This document shows positions 1 to 9,769 of a stretch of 64,000 nucleotides of DNA, piece by piece (within the stretch, counting starts at the first letter, position 1; each line of letters begins with the position of its first letter). The DNA lies in NCBI GenBank assembly GCA_000381625.1, contig KB906767.1, positions 2,644,629 through 2,708,628 of the forward strand, given 5' to 3'. The notes below the pieces were generated by a model. It worked only from the letters and a program-made list of their open reading frames with translations, was not told where the DNA came from and made no database searches. This DNA is from Bryobacterales bacterium KBS 96 (GTDB taxonomy: Bacteria > Acidobacteriota > Terriglobia > Bryobacterales > Bryobacteraceae). A program made the position numbers and the translations under genes.

Positions 1-909
1 ACGCCAGGCCAGAGCATCTTCCGTATGCTCAAATCTGATTACACGACAGGCGAGTTCCGGCATTGCTTGGCGATCGAAGGCGCGACGAACGTAACGATTA
101 ATGGCATTCAATGCAACGACTCCGGGGGGGACGGCGTATATATTGGCGAGGGGCGACAAGGCTACAGTGCGAATATCAAGCTCTTGGACTCTGAGTTCGA
201 CAACAACAGACGCCAGGGACTGAGTATCATTTCCGCGAAGAACGTCCTCGTTAGCAATTGCAGGTTTACGAACACAACGGGAACGGCGCCATCGGACGGG
301 ATCGATATCGAACCGAACCAAGCTAGCGATTTCCTGCAGGAAATATTAATCGACAACAGTAGGTCTATCGGAAACGAAGGAAGCGGCCTCGTTTTCGGAA
401 TCGAGCGATTGAATGCCGGCAGCCCTCCTGTCTCGATAACGGTCTCGAATTTCAGGTCGGAGAGAAATAAGGGGAGCGGCTTCTATGCCAGCAACGAACA
501 GGATGGGGCGAAATACAGTGTTCCAGGAACCATACTGGTTACCGACTCAATCTCCATCTCCGATGGCAAATATGGGGCTATCGCTTCCTACTGGGAAGCG
601 GGCGGCGCGTCATTGACATTTCAGAATCTTACAGTGGTAAATGCTAACGGCTCGAAGAATAACGTAGACAACGCCGCTATTACCGTCAAGCGCGGAGGCG
701 GAGCGACACACCCGATGGGCAACATACACTTTTCGGGTACTTCTGTTTTTGATACGGCCGGAAACCTCGATTTCTATTTTACTGTACATGACTGGTCCCG
801 TGTCGGGATAACTCAGTTGCAATTCTTAGACCCCCGAAAACTGATGGGCGCAAAGCGAGGAATTGGATTGCTTAATGGATTGCCGGCGCTCACCGTCAAT
901 ATAAAGTAA
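1..909 (+). CDS. Right-handed parallel beta-helix repeat protein (5' end outside window)
   Basis: The reading frame is open from base 1, so the ATG at 25 is probably internal and the gene begins upstream of the window. The 302 visible residues are rich in regularly spaced Asn/Gly/Ser with short alternating strands (CNDSGGDGVYIG, DSEFDNNRRQGLSI, FTNTTGTAPSDGIDIEP), the pattern of pectate-lyase-like parallel beta-helices. The same blocks, in the same order, occur in the minus-strand gene at 2186-4036, so the two are paralogues. The family is usually secreted and binds or cleaves polysaccharides. No catalytic residues can be assigned from what is visible. The signal peptide and any N-terminal binding module lie outside the window. 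An inverted repeat follows the stop codon at 935-960. Confidence 0.8.
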   Translation, partial: TPGQSIFRMLKSDYTTGEFRHCLAIEGATNVTINGIQCNDSGGDGVYIGEGRQGYSANIKLLDSEFDNNRRQGLSIISAKNVLVSNCRFTNTTGTAPSDGIDIEPNQASDFLQEILIDNSRSIGNEGSGLVFGIERLNAGSPPVSITVSNFRSERNKGSGFYASNEQDGAKYSVPGTILVTDSISISDGKYGAIASYWEAGGASLTFQNLTVVNANGSKNNVDNAAITVKRGGGATHPMGNIHFSGTSVFDTAGNLDFYFTVHDWSRVGITQLQFLDPRKLMGAKRGIGLLNGLPALTVNIK

Positions 910-934
910 GCTCGACTTCTAAATAACCATGGTT

Positions 935-960
935 GATAGCCGCTGATGGACTCGGCTATC
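935..960 (+). terminator. Stem-loop downstream of beta-helix gene
   Basis: A perfect 8-bp inverted repeat, GATAGCCG (935-942) and CGGCTATC (953-960), with a 10-nt loop, lies 26 nt after the stop codon. There is no clear T-tract, so this is a possible weak terminator or mRNA-stabilising hairpin only. Confidence 0.35.
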
Positions 961-1003
961 TCTAACGTTGGACGTTTGGCGAGAATATCGGAGGAATCAA
1001 TGT

Positions 1004-1468
1004 ATGCTTATTTTTCGCCGCGATAGAAAAGCTACGGTTTGGACGGGAGTTTTGCCTGTATGGGTTGGGCTTATTCTTTTTTCCTCTACGTCGCTTGCCG
1101 GACAGGTGTCCGATGCTGCATTTACCCGATTTGTGGCCACTCATATACGGCGGCATGACGTCTTTGATCTGTATCATCGCTGGCACGTCTATTTTTTAGC
1201 TGAAAAGGCGGTGCATATAACGCTGTTCATTGTACTCGCATTACTGTTATGGCGCCTTCTGCCGGATATCCCTGGGAAGGTCGTCGTTGTCTTCCTGTGC
1301 GGAGCATCGCTCGGCTGTTGTAGTGAACTTGTGCAGTCGCTGTTCCCGGATCGTGATCCGGCCGTTCGAGACGTACTGATCAATGCCGTGGCAACCGCGA
1401 TTGGAGCAGCGGCAGCATTCTTCTATACACGGCGACAACGTCGCCTAGCGATTCGGATGCTGACTTAG
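1004..1468 (+). CDS. VanZ-like family membrane protein
   Basis: A 154-residue protein with several hydrophobic segments (about residues 12-32, 62-82, 85-105 and 122-140 by eye). It ends in the pattern typical of VanZ-like proteins: an EKAVHITLF helix, then GCCSELVQSLFPDRDPAVRDVLINAVATAIGA, quoted here in pieces as ELVQSLFPDRDP and DVLINAVATAIG. The conserved E-x-x-Q and D-x-x-x-N residues are present. VanZ itself gives low-level teicoplanin resistance, but most homologues have no known function. A longer reading from TTG at 968 is possible. The ATG at 1004 is preferred because GGAGG sits at 990-994, nine bases before it. The neighbours give no functional hint. Confidence 0.75.
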   Translation: MLIFRRDRKATVWTGVLPVWVGLILFSSTSLAGQVSDAAFTRFVATHIRRHDVFDLYHRWHVYFLAEKAVHITLFIVLALLLWRLLPDIPGKVVVVFLCGASLGCCSELVQSLFPDRDPAVRDVLINAVATAIGAAAAFFYTRRQRRLAIRMLT

Positions 1469-2135
1469 TAATGCCCGCCCGATGCGGACAAGTAGGCGCG
1501 TTTTTGGCATCGCCTACTTTCAACCGCGGCCAAGCCCTCCCGTTTCCTATCGCCTCTTCGATGCATTCCGCATCGATGTGTTGTGCCGATGTGCGCTTCA
1601 GGCAAGGCAGGTCGGCGCCTCGCGCCTGTCTAATTTGGCAGGAAGCCCGAAGTTATCGTAAACCCACAATGCGCATTAGTTGCGGGTAGGCCCGTGCCGT
1701 TCTCAATACACTTGAGACCTTCCCATAGCCGCTCTATCGGCCGCCGCTGCTCCTTTCTCCTGCAATCGCGGCTTGCGCCTCGCGTGTCCCGCCTCGTTTA
1801 GCCACTCCTTGCCCGCGCTCCGAATTCCGTCGCGCCGGCCGGCGTCTGACGAGCCGCTTTCACGCGCGACACCGCCTTCAGTCGGCTCAATCCTCTACAT
1901 CACCCCGACACGGCGTGTCTTCATCGCGTCGAGATTGCGGCGAATTCCGGCTGGATCCTTATGCCGCATCGGACGTGGCGTCTCACGATCTTGGAAATTC
2001 AATAAGCGCGCAAACCTATTGCAAGACCTCAACATTCCGTGTGCGGTCCAATGCGGAGTAGCTGAGTTAGTTGTTACGGTTTTCGAATCACTAATCGGCT
2101 CGGAAAGCAGTAATCGTGTGAAGCGCGTGCCAATT
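1469..2135. other. Gene-poor stretch, possibly decayed transposase
   Basis: No convincing gene is visible. On the minus strand around 1660-1745 a short stretch reads RPIERLWEGLK, which resembles the PxxRxW motif near the C-terminus of IS630-type transposases. It is followed by frame-broken sequence, so a decayed insertion sequence is possible but unproven. Confidence 0.25.
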
Positions 2136-2165
2136 TCAGAAAGGGAGCCGAAGTTGCCGGCTCCC
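2136..2165 (-). terminator. Terminator of the minus-strand beta-helix gene
   Basis: Read on the minus strand, GGGAGCCG, a 7-nt loop and CGGCTCCC form a perfect 8-bp stem followed by TTTCT, about 20 nt after the stop codon of the gene at 2186-4036. This is a plausible intrinsic terminator. Confidence 0.6.
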
Positions 2166-2185
2166 TGCTTCTGTCCCTTCGGAAA

Positions 2186-4036
2186 CTACGGAATGTTTAC
2201 CGAATTGACACGGCTTCCCTGCAGCAGCCCAAATGGGTTGCCGCCGGCCAAGCCAGTCGTGCTGCCGAACGAATCGACAACGATGTTCGCCATCCCGCCT
2301 CGATTATAGGGAGTTACATTAAAGTACGCAGGTGCGTTTGCGCCGCTTTTGTATTGGATGCTAGTCCCCTGGAACTTAATGTTCCCGGCAGGATTGCCGT
2401 CTCCACCCCCGGCGGTTACCGCGAGTGCCGCATCCTGAAGTGGCTGAAGCGTATTGTAGCCCTGCATGGGATTGACGATTGTGTTATTCTGTGCGGTCAA
2501 CGTTACGCCGTTCGGGGCATAGTCCCAGAAATACGCAGCGATGCCCCACTGTCCATCGTTCGTGGAAGTAGATCCCTGCAAAGTGACTGAGCCTGACGCG
2601 GGCCCCTGGCTTCCTATTTCATTGACGAAGATAAAGCCACTGGCTAAGTTGTTGGTCGAGTGTATGTTTTTCAGCGATATTCCAACGGTCCCGCTATTCG
2701 GCCCCAGCGCGCCTGTGTTCAGGGTGATTCCAGCGCCGCAATGAGAGCAGAGCCCATTGCCGGACGGCAGAGGGCGACCGTTACCGCTTACCGTTGAGTT
2801 TTGAATGACAATGTTCTTCAGATAGTCGTTCGTGCCATTCGGCTCAAAATCGATGCCGGCCCAAGGACCGCTTGGAGCACTTCCGCCATTTGAATTTCCC
2901 ACCGTGTTAGAGAAGGTGCTGCCGTCAACCAACAGACCATCCACGGAAATCACCGACATTGCATTACGGCTGTTGTTGTTAAATGTGGATGCCTTAAGAA
3001 CCACGTTCTTGCCGCCATTGATGTATGCGCCATCTCCTCCAGAATCGTTGCAGAAGATGCCGCTGACGGTCACATCGCTGGCATTCACGATATTTAGGCA
3101 GTGCCGGTATTCGCTGCCATCCGTGTATTGGCTCTTCAGCATCCGAAAGCCGCTCTTTCCGGGTGTGCCTGTGATCGTCACATTGGAGGCGCCGCTCAAA
3201 TCGATCATCGCCTGGCCTGCGCTGCCGTACCCGTTTGACGTGGCTTGAACCGTTGCGCCGGAGTCGAGGAACAAGTTAGTGTTGGACGGAATGCGCAGCG
3301 GCTGTACATGGTAGGTTCCAGCCGGAATCTCCAGTGTCTGTCTCCCGCTGGCCGTCGATTGTATAGCTTGCCGGAAGACGGCGGTGTCGTCGCCGCCGTT
3401 GCCTACGGAGCCGAACGTGGTAATGGCGACCGAGTTGGCTCCGGGTGTTGCCGGCGCCGATGGCGTGGGGTCGGGCGACGGCGTCGGATCGGGTGTTGGC
3501 GTGGGGGCCGGTGTAGGTGTTGGCGCTGGAGCGGCTCCGCCTCCGGTCACGGTGATGCTGCAGATTTCCGCAACCCAGTTCCCGTTTGCCGAAGCCAAGG
3601 TGATTGAATTTGTACCTTTTGCCAACTGTACGGCTACGGATGCCGTCTTCATGGTCCCCCAATCACCGGTGGAGGGAAGGTGCACGGTTTGAGCGCTACC
3701 TCCATTCACCGCAAGACCGGCCGGCAGATCGTTCGAGGTACCGTTTCCATAAGCAACAGAGAGAACGTAGGAGCCGGGGGCATCGACACTGACGTTATTG
3801 ATGGTCACCGTTCCTTGTTGGGGACCACCTAGATTCTGCACCGTAAATCCGCTGCTACAAGCTCGGCAGACGCCAATTGTAGCGCCACCCCCTAAGTGAC
3901 TCGATGTCGAATAAGCGAAGTAAACAGTTTGTGAGGAGGCGTTCAACAACAGCCCTCCTGAAGCGATCAGGCCGACGAGCAGGCCCGCTCGCGCCGTGGA
4001 CGAGGCGAGGCGCCTCAAATTGAATTTCTGTTTCAC
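2186..4036 (-). CDS. Secreted CBM6/35-like plus parallel beta-helix protein
   Basis: A 616-residue secreted protein. Residues 1-37 form a signal peptide (KQKFNLRRLASS then a hydrophobic run). Residues about 38-165 have the look of a carbohydrate-binding beta-sandwich of the CBM6/35 type (GSYVLSVAYGNGTSNDLPAGL, LPSTGDWGTMKT). A Pro/Thr/Asp-rich linker covers about 168-198 (APTPTPAPTPTPDPTPSPDP). The rest, about 200-616, is a right-handed parallel beta-helix with the pectate-lyase-superfamily opening ITTFGSVGNGGDDTAVFRQA. It shares its central blocks with the truncated gene at window start, suggesting duplication. A polysaccharide-binding or lyase/hydrolase role is inferred; the substrate cannot be told. 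The pair CRAC near residues 57-60 could form a disulphide. Confidence 0.85.
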   Translation of the reverse strand: MKQKFNLRRLASSTARAGLLVGLIASGGLLLNASSQTVYFAYSTSSHLGGGATIGVCRACSSGFTVQNLGGPQQGTVTINNVSVDAPGSYVLSVAYGNGTSNDLPAGLAVNGGSAQTVHLPSTGDWGTMKTASVAVQLAKGTNSITLASANGNWVAEICSITVTGGGAAPAPTPTPAPTPTPDPTPSPDPTPSAPATPGANSVAITTFGSVGNGGDDTAVFRQAIQSTASGRQTLEIPAGTYHVQPLRIPSNTNLFLDSGATVQATSNGYGSAGQAMIDLSGASNVTITGTPGKSGFRMLKSQYTDGSEYRHCLNIVNASDVTVSGIFCNDSGGDGAYINGGKNVVLKASTFNNNSRNAMSVISVDGLLVDGSTFSNTVGNSNGGSAPSGPWAGIDFEPNGTNDYLKNIVIQNSTVSGNGRPLPSGNGLCSHCGAGITLNTGALGPNSGTVGISLKNIHSTNNLASGFIFVNEIGSQGPASGSVTLQGSTSTNDGQWGIAAYFWDYAPNGVTLTAQNNTIVNPMQGYNTLQPLQDAALAVTAGGGDGNPAGNIKFQGTSIQYKSGANAPAYFNVTPYNRGGMANIVVDSFGSTTGLAGGNPFGLLQGSRVNSVNIP

Positions 4037-5309
4037 GAATACATCCTTTTTTCTTACAGTGGTGTTCCCGCATCTCGCACCGAACTTTTCTCATATTTTT
4101 AGCCCTATATTTTTTGCGGCGATTGGGGAACTAGACGAGACTACTCAAATTGACTATTGGTTTCGCATTGAATTTCCGTTTGCCTGATAAATCTATTTCG
4201 TTTCGATAATGTGGCGCCTCCGCATCGGAGGAAGGCCGATTTATCGTTTGAATTTAACTCGTGACCAGACGCCTAAATTCAACTTTTTGTTTCGCAAAAA
4301 TATATTTCCGTGTCCGACGTTTGCGCACTCGCCCCCCCCGGTGAATGCGTTTTCAGCTTGAATAAGACGATGGCAGCTTAGAAACAACTGGCGCTGCCCG
4401 AGGATGGACAAATCGTCCCTCTTAAACCTTGCAGTGGATACGCCGGACATTTAATCTCAATTAGAAATGCCGGACAAGCGTTTTTAATAAACCGAAAGCA
4501 CGGGCGCGCCCATCAGCTATCGCCGTACACGTGGATAAAGCGGCATGCTTTCTCCATTGAGGTAATTTGTTCTGGGCGAATTCAGGTACTTACCTCTTAG
4601 CTGAATCGTCTTCGCTTCTCAACTCGCTCACGGCTTTTCGGGAAATGCCACTTGCGTTCAGGGTTTCAGGCCTTATCACGCCAATGTGGTGTATACGTAT
4701 AGGACATTTAGTTTCAATTACTTGAGAGTTAGGACATCAATATAAGGGATTGCAGGATGAAACTGCGGAGTTGCCAACGATTGGCAGCTAAACCGGACAT
4801 TGGGCAGAGAGCGAAGCAGCGTTTATTTATGAGGTATATTAACTTATAAGTTGACAATCTTCGCTGTCGCGCCGTGGACCTTACATACACCACGTCGAGG
4901 TTGGTTCTATCGTGCCGGCCGAAACGCATGGTCCAGCGCAGAGAGCGGATAGACGGACGCACTGAGGTCGCCCGGTCGCTCTCAAAACAACTGAAGGCCA
5001 TCGCCGGGCCAAGTGGCTGCCTTACGCTACAGTGCCCGCGATTTTCAACGGAGTGCCCATGGCCTACCGGCCGCGGAATCGGATGAAGATGCCCGGTTGC
5101 CGGCGCCGAACCGCGACGGTCAAGGAGCGGACGTCTTTACCGGCGCCTTCAATGGACCTGGCGCCGGAAAGGATTTTTCAACAGAAAGGATTGCAACAGC
5201 GATTTACGCCTCGTGTTTCCTAAACAAGCTCAGCCATGCCGTGCTGCTCCGCCTCTTCAATGCCGGTCGCCCCTCTCGGCGTTCCGCTGTCGAACCGGTC
5301 GATTGGCTA
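4037..5309. other. Long AT-variable intergenic region with IS-like direct repeats
   Basis: No supported gene. Two imperfect copies of a motif beginning GGACATTTA occur at about 4447-4466 and 4702-4721, followed by CTCAATTAG and TTCAATTAC respectively. Further GGACAT words occur near 4733 and 4796. Such GGACA/TGTCC-rich pairs are common at the edges of transposase-integrase elements, but no transposase remains between them. Confidence 0.3.
5053..5166 (+). repeat. Dispersed repeat, type 1 (copy 1)
   Basis: The segment containing GCGGAATCGGATGAAGATGC, CCGAACCGCGACGGTCAAGG and AGCGGACGTCTTTACCGGCG matches, on the opposite strand, the segments at 54650-54740 and 56585-56700. It is a non-coding dispersed repeat even though it can be translated in several frames. 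Confidence 0.75.
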
Positions 5310-5750
5310 TGACCATCGTAGGTGGTCGATGGCCTCAAGTTCTACGCCAATTGGGGCGGCGGCGCCTTTACTCCGCGCGCCGTAGCGTATCGGGCAACTG
5401 ATGCTACACCAAGGGCAGTGGGACCACAAAACTTTCGTCAATCGGTCGCTTGCTCAGAAAATGACGACTTACGCCGGCATGCCGATTCAGCCGCGCACGC
5501 CTGGCGATCCCGGCCCCGCCTCGGGACTCTGCTGGCGGCTCAACTATGACGGCGTCTAACCAAATATCCCACGGGAGAGCGTTTGGGTGAGGGCGCAAAA
5601 GACGCGAAGCCCAGCGGGATGCTGATTGCCGGCGGCATCCTTTACATGTTGGTGCGCAATGTGAACAACTCCCAGTTAGCGTGGTCGAGCGATCATGGTC
5701 GTACATGGCGCTGGGGCCTTCGTTTTACAGCCGGCTTTGCTTCACCATGA
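5310..5750 (+). pseudogene. Decayed gene, DUF4185/BNR-like sialidase-type fragment
   Basis: From about 5571 to the stop at 5748-5750 one frame reads GERLGEGAKDAKPSGMLI followed by a clean segment with LYMLVRNVNNSQLAWSSDHG and RTWRWGLRFTAGFASP. This resembles secreted beta-propeller proteins of the DUF4185/BNR type, where an SxDxGxTW motif marks each blade. Upstream, related-looking sequence is scattered over other frames and interrupted by stops, and no start codon or signal peptide can be found in frame. I read this as the residue of a secreted propeller protein. The family assignment rests on one blade and is tentative. Confidence 0.45.
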
Positions 5751-6132
5751 AATGACCCTGGTCTTCTCCGGAGTCCAACTTCCCAATACCACTTACGACG
5801 CATTCTACCTTCGCCTGATGAAGCTTAAATTGAGAAACACGGTTCGCTAAACCCTTCCTTCGCGGGACTGCATTTTTATTCCGGGCCATCTGAGGTCAAA
5901 AGCTTTCAGACGCCGAACCATCCCCAGAATTTGATTTGATGAGTGGAAATGACCCGCTCCAATAACGTTAGCTACATTACCGTTATATATACAACACACC
6001 ATACTTTATCCATCGCCGAACCGCGGCGTAGCGCATCGCGCATGGGGCCCTGCGGCTAAAGCGCTTAACTGCCTGGGGTCTTTCGCTTGTGCCTTATGAC
6101 ATAATGCGCTAAACCTTCGGCATTATTGGCGA
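5751..6132. other. Intergenic region upstream of TonB receptor
   Basis: Some 380 bases with no supported gene. No clear promoter hexamers or operator-like inverted repeats could be picked out by eye. Confidence 0.4.
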
Positions 6133-9100
6133 ATGCCAAAGCTTCGGGCCGAAGTACGCAGAATGGAAAAGGTGGGTACTACAAAAGCTATGAATTGTAA
6201 GCGAACGTTTCGAGGAGTGAAAATCTCGGTCGTCGTTCTCGGGTTTTTGCTGCTTGCAGCGATCGGGCAACCGCTGATGGCGCAATCGCAAACTGTAGGC
6301 GGCACTGTTGTCGATACATCGGGTTCAGTTATTCCAGAGGCTACAGTCACCATCAAAGACTTAGCCAAAGGCAGCCTCGTCCGGCAAATCACTTCAGATG
6401 ATGCAGGCCGGTTCCAGCTAATTGACATACAACCCGGAAAATACACCGTAACGATCGAAAAGCCTGGCTTCAAAACGGCTGAAGTCACATTCACTGTCGA
6501 CGTAAATTCCAAGGTAAATATCGGAAAGGTGCAAATGAGCGTCGGGCAGGTCAACGAAGCCGTGGCCGTGAGCGAGGTTGCTCCCACGGTCGAATCTAAC
6601 ACCATGGAGAAGGCATATCTGCTGAATCAGACGCAGATGTCTCAATTGCCGATGAACGGCCGCAACTGGATCGCGCTGATGAGCACACTCCCGGGAATGA
6701 CCAGTTCCGCGCAAAGCGATTTCAACGTGAATTTCAACGACGTATCGCAGTTCCACGGCTTGGGCGGCCGCGGGTCGGAGAACAATTTCTACCTCGACGG
6801 TTCCCCTAACATCGACGTGGGCGATAACCAATCGCAATACACACAACCCAGCATCGATTCGATCGCGGAGTTCCGGGTCTTGCAAAGCGCTTTCAACGCG
6901 GAGTATGGCCGGGCCGAATCGGTTGCTGTTGCGGTGCAAACCAAGTCGGGCTCATCCAATCTCCATGGAACGTTATATGAGTATTTCCGTAATAACGTAC
7001 TCGACGCGAAATGCGTGCTATGTAATACCCTGCAGCCGCAATTGCGCTACAACCAATTCGGCGGCAATTTTAGCGGCTGGCTCCCCATACCGAAACTCTC
7101 GACTCCTTCGAACAAGAAAATTTTCTTCTTCTACAACCGCGAGATGACACGTCGCAACTTGCCGTCCAGCAGCTATGCGGACGTGCCAAACTCCCAAATT
7201 TTGGGCGGCAATTTCAGCCAATGGCTCACGGACACCAACATGAAGTACGCGCCCGCGTTCAAAAACGGCACGATTTTTGAACCCGGAACCGTCACGCGCG
7301 ACGGCGCCGGCAACATCACCGGCGGCGTGCCTTTCCCGAATAACACGGTCCCGACGTCGATGATGAATCCTCTGAGTACGGCCTTGCTGAACATCTACTC
7401 GCAGATTCCCAGCTATAACGCGCTTGGGGCCGCTCCGAACCCCGGCTATGTGCGGTACTACTACAACAATCCTGACTCTTTGACTAAGGATCAGGATGTG
7501 CTTCGCGTCGATTACGCGATCAGCAATAAATTCAGCACTTTCTTCCGATGGGTGAACGACTACCAAAAGGAGCAAATCCAGAATGGGATCTGGGGAGGCC
7601 AACCCTTCCCGATTCAGCCCCAGGTGCGTCCGAAGCCGGGCAGTTCCTGGTCTTGGAACCTGATCAGCACATTCACACCGACACTCGCCGCCGAAACGGT
7701 CCTGTCCTACAATCATCAATCGCAATCGCTGTCGGTTGTTGGTGAGAACCCGATTGCTATCGATAAGATTGGCGCCACCTTCGCCCAACTCTATCCGGAC
7801 ACGAACATTACCAATTCGATCCCCAACGTCAATGCCAGTCCTCTTAGTTGGAATCTTGGCGACCCCGGTTGGCACAATTGGGGCAAGGACTACGCCATCA
7901 CAGAAAATGTCACGAAAGTGCTAGGCCAACACACCTTTAAATTCGGCGCCTACCTTAATCGAGACGACAAGGCGCAGACCGCTACATGGCCGATGAACGC
8001 GACCATTAGTTTCGACCCGGCCTCTTCGATGCCTCTGGATACGGGCAACGGTCTGGCGAATCTTATGCTGGGGAATTACCAGAGTTATACCCAGGCCAAT
8101 GCCGCCGTTTTCCCGTATTTCCGCTTCTGGTCGGCCGAGTTCTATGCCCAGGATAGTTGGAAGGTCAATAGCCGGCTGACGCTGGAGTATGGAGTCCGCT
8201 TTCAGCACATGGTTCCGACCTATACGGTGGTGCGCGGAGGCACACCCGGCGGCGAGGGTAACTGGAAGCTCTACAGTGTCAACCTCGGTCAATATAATCC
8301 CGCAACAGCCCCAGCGATCGATTTGAGCAACGGGCAGATCGTTGGCAACGCACTGGACGCGCTGTCCAAACAAGGATTGGTCTGTGACCCGTGCTCGGGA
8401 ACGCCGGCCGGGTTCTCCCCCTCCAAAAATTTTGCCCAGCCGCGAGTTGGCATCGCCTATGACGTTTTCGGCGACGGGAAAATGGCTCTTCGTTCCGGCT
8501 TTGGCATGTTCAATGAGCGCCTCCGGCAAAACAACTTCAACTTCGGCGCCGGCTCATCGTGGCCAAACCAAACGACAGCTACTGGAATAAACGGTAACGT
8601 TTCCAGTATTGACGTGGGCGCAATTACTGGCGGAGTTCCACCGATACAGCCGCCGAGCATGCCCGTCTGGTCTCCTGACAACACGATGCCGACGATTTAT
8701 TCCTGGTACGCCGGCATTCAAGGGCAGTTGCCGGCCAGTTTCACGCTGGATATTTCCTATTCCGGAAATCATGCCGTTCACCTGATGGACCAGCGAGCCT
8801 TAAATGCGTTGCCCGCGGGAACCTTTGTCTCTAACCCGAACCTGCTGGCATCAGCGGGTGGCTGGGGTCAAGCTCTTTTACCCTACCGGGGCTGGGGCAA
8901 CTTGACAGGCGTAGAAACGAATTCTTATTCGCGCTACAACGCCATGATGATTCGTGTGAGCCGGCGTTGGGTAAACAATCTGACGGCGAGCTTCAACTAC
9001 ACATTGTCGAACGCCATGGACATCCTCGATAATGACTCGGACACGATCACGAATCCCTTCAACATCGCCCAGAACTGGGCGCCGGCCGGTTACGACCAGA

Positions 9101-9657
9101 CACATGTATTTTCGGCGGACTGGGTGTACGACCTTCCTAAGGTCAGTGGTGGTTTCGACAAGCCGTTTCTGCGAACCATGTTGAATGGATGGGAAGTCAC
9201 GGGGATTTTCCGGGTCCAATCGGGCATGCCCTTTTCGATCACGTCCAACGGGAACTTGCAGGGAGTCAACGTCGGCGGCACAACCGGAGCATTCGTCGAT
9301 CTCGTTGGCGAACCCTACAAAGGACAGAGCAAAACGCAATGGATCAATCCGGCTGCTTTCCAGCGCCCCCAGGACGGCGAGTACGGAACCTACGGCCGCA
9401 ATGCCCTCCGTCTACCCACGGTGGTCAACCTGGACGCCAGCATCATGAAGAACTTCGCCATCACGGAACGGGCGAAACTCACTTACCGCTTGGAAGTCTT
9501 TAACGTCCCGAATCATCCTGAGATCTTCGGCGTCATCAACGGCTTTACCGGTGACAACCCCGGGTCCGGCATTTCAAGCACCGACAAGAACTTCGGCCAA
9601 CCGAACGCGTGGCGGGATAGCAGAACCATCCAAATGGCTCTGCGATTCGCATTCTAA
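6133..9657 (+). CDS. TonB-dependent receptor, Oar-like, with carboxypeptidase-regulatory domain
   Basis: A 1174-residue outer-membrane receptor. A hydrophobic signal segment (VVVLGFLLLAAIGQPLMAQ) lies at about residues 31-50. A carboxypeptidase-regulatory-like Ig fold follows at about 52-140 (VGGTVVDTSGSVIPEATVTI, GRFQLIDIQPGKYTVTI). Next come a plug domain (MSQLPMNGRNWIALMSTLPG, GLGGRGSENNFYLDGSPN) and a long beta-barrel ending in the aromatic C-terminus MALRFAF that Bam-inserted proteins need. This architecture is greatly expanded in Acidobacteriota, where it probably imports oligosaccharides or peptides; no TonB box is obvious. The start is uncertain: ATG at 6133, 6163 or 6190 are all in frame, and 6190 gives the most typical signal peptide. 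The TPR gene that follows may be functionally linked. A GC-rich hairpin after the stop could end transcription. Confidence 0.93.
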   Translation: MPKLRAEVRRMEKVGTTKAMNCKRTFRGVKISVVVLGFLLLAAIGQPLMAQSQTVGGTVVDTSGSVIPEATVTIKDLAKGSLVRQITSDDAGRFQLIDIQPGKYTVTIEKPGFKTAEVTFTVDVNSKVNIGKVQMSVGQVNEAVAVSEVAPTVESNTMEKAYLLNQTQMSQLPMNGRNWIALMSTLPGMTSSAQSDFNVNFNDVSQFHGLGGRGSENNFYLDGSPNIDVGDNQSQYTQPSIDSIAEFRVLQSAFNAEYGRAESVAVAVQTKSGSSNLHGTLYEYFRNNVLDAKCVLCNTLQPQLRYNQFGGNFSGWLPIPKLSTPSNKKIFFFYNREMTRRNLPSSSYADVPNSQILGGNFSQWLTDTNMKYAPAFKNGTIFEPGTVTRDGAGNITGGVPFPNNTVPTSMMNPLSTALLNIYSQIPSYNALGAAPNPGYVRYYYNNPDSLTKDQDVLRVDYAISNKFSTFFRWVNDYQKEQIQNGIWGGQPFPIQPQVRPKPGSSWSWNLISTFTPTLAAETVLSYNHQSQSLSVVGENPIAIDKIGATFAQLYPDTNITNSIPNVNASPLSWNLGDPGWHNWGKDYAITENVTKVLGQHTFKFGAYLNRDDKAQTATWPMNATISFDPASSMPLDTGNGLANLMLGNYQSYTQANAAVFPYFRFWSAEFYAQDSWKVNSRLTLEYGVRFQHMVPTYTVVRGGTPGGEGNWKLYSVNLGQYNPATAPAIDLSNGQIVGNALDALSKQGLVCDPCSGTPAGFSPSKNFAQPRVGIAYDVFGDGKMALRSGFGMFNERLRQNNFNFGAGSSWPNQTTATGINGNVSSIDVGAITGGVPPIQPPSMPVWSPDNTMPTIYSWYAGIQGQLPASFTLDISYSGNHAVHLMDQRALNALPAGTFVSNPNLLASAGGWGQALLPYRGWGNLTGVETNSYSRYNAMMIRVSRRWVNNLTASFNYTLSNAMDILDNDSDTITNPFNIAQNWAPAGYDQTHVFSADWVYDLPKVSGGFDKPFLRTMLNGWEVTGIFRVQSGMPFSITSNGNLQGVNVGGTTGAFVDLVGEPYKGQSKTQWINPAAFQRPQDGEYGTYGRNALRLPTVVNLDASIMKNFAITERAKLTYRLEVFNVPNHPEIFGVINGFTGDNPGSGISSTDKNFGQPNAWRDSRTIQMALRFAF

Positions 9658-9667
9658 GCCCCATCGT

Positions 9668-9700
9668 GCGGGCAGTTTCCTCCGGGCTGCCCGCTTCCTT
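9668..9700 (+). terminator. Terminator-like hairpin after TonB receptor
   Basis: GCGGGCAG (9668-9675) pairs with CTGCCCGC (9687-9694), a perfect 8-bp stem, followed by a pyrimidine-rich TTCCTTCC tract 11 nt after the receptor stop codon. Confidence 0.5.
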
Positions 9701-9769
9701 CCCGCCTTGACCGGCATCGCGTGTGTTCAGTTCTCGACACTCGCCAAAACTCACGGATATCATTGCCAT

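Noticed and set aside
1469-2185. Annotated transposase of the IS630 type
   Set aside because: Only an 11-residue resemblance (RPIERLWEGLK) in one frame; no further family blocks, so listed as possible debris only.
7018-7875. 285-codon antisense ORF within the TonB receptor gene
   Set aside because: Arg/Val-rich shadow of a well-supported receptor; no family character.
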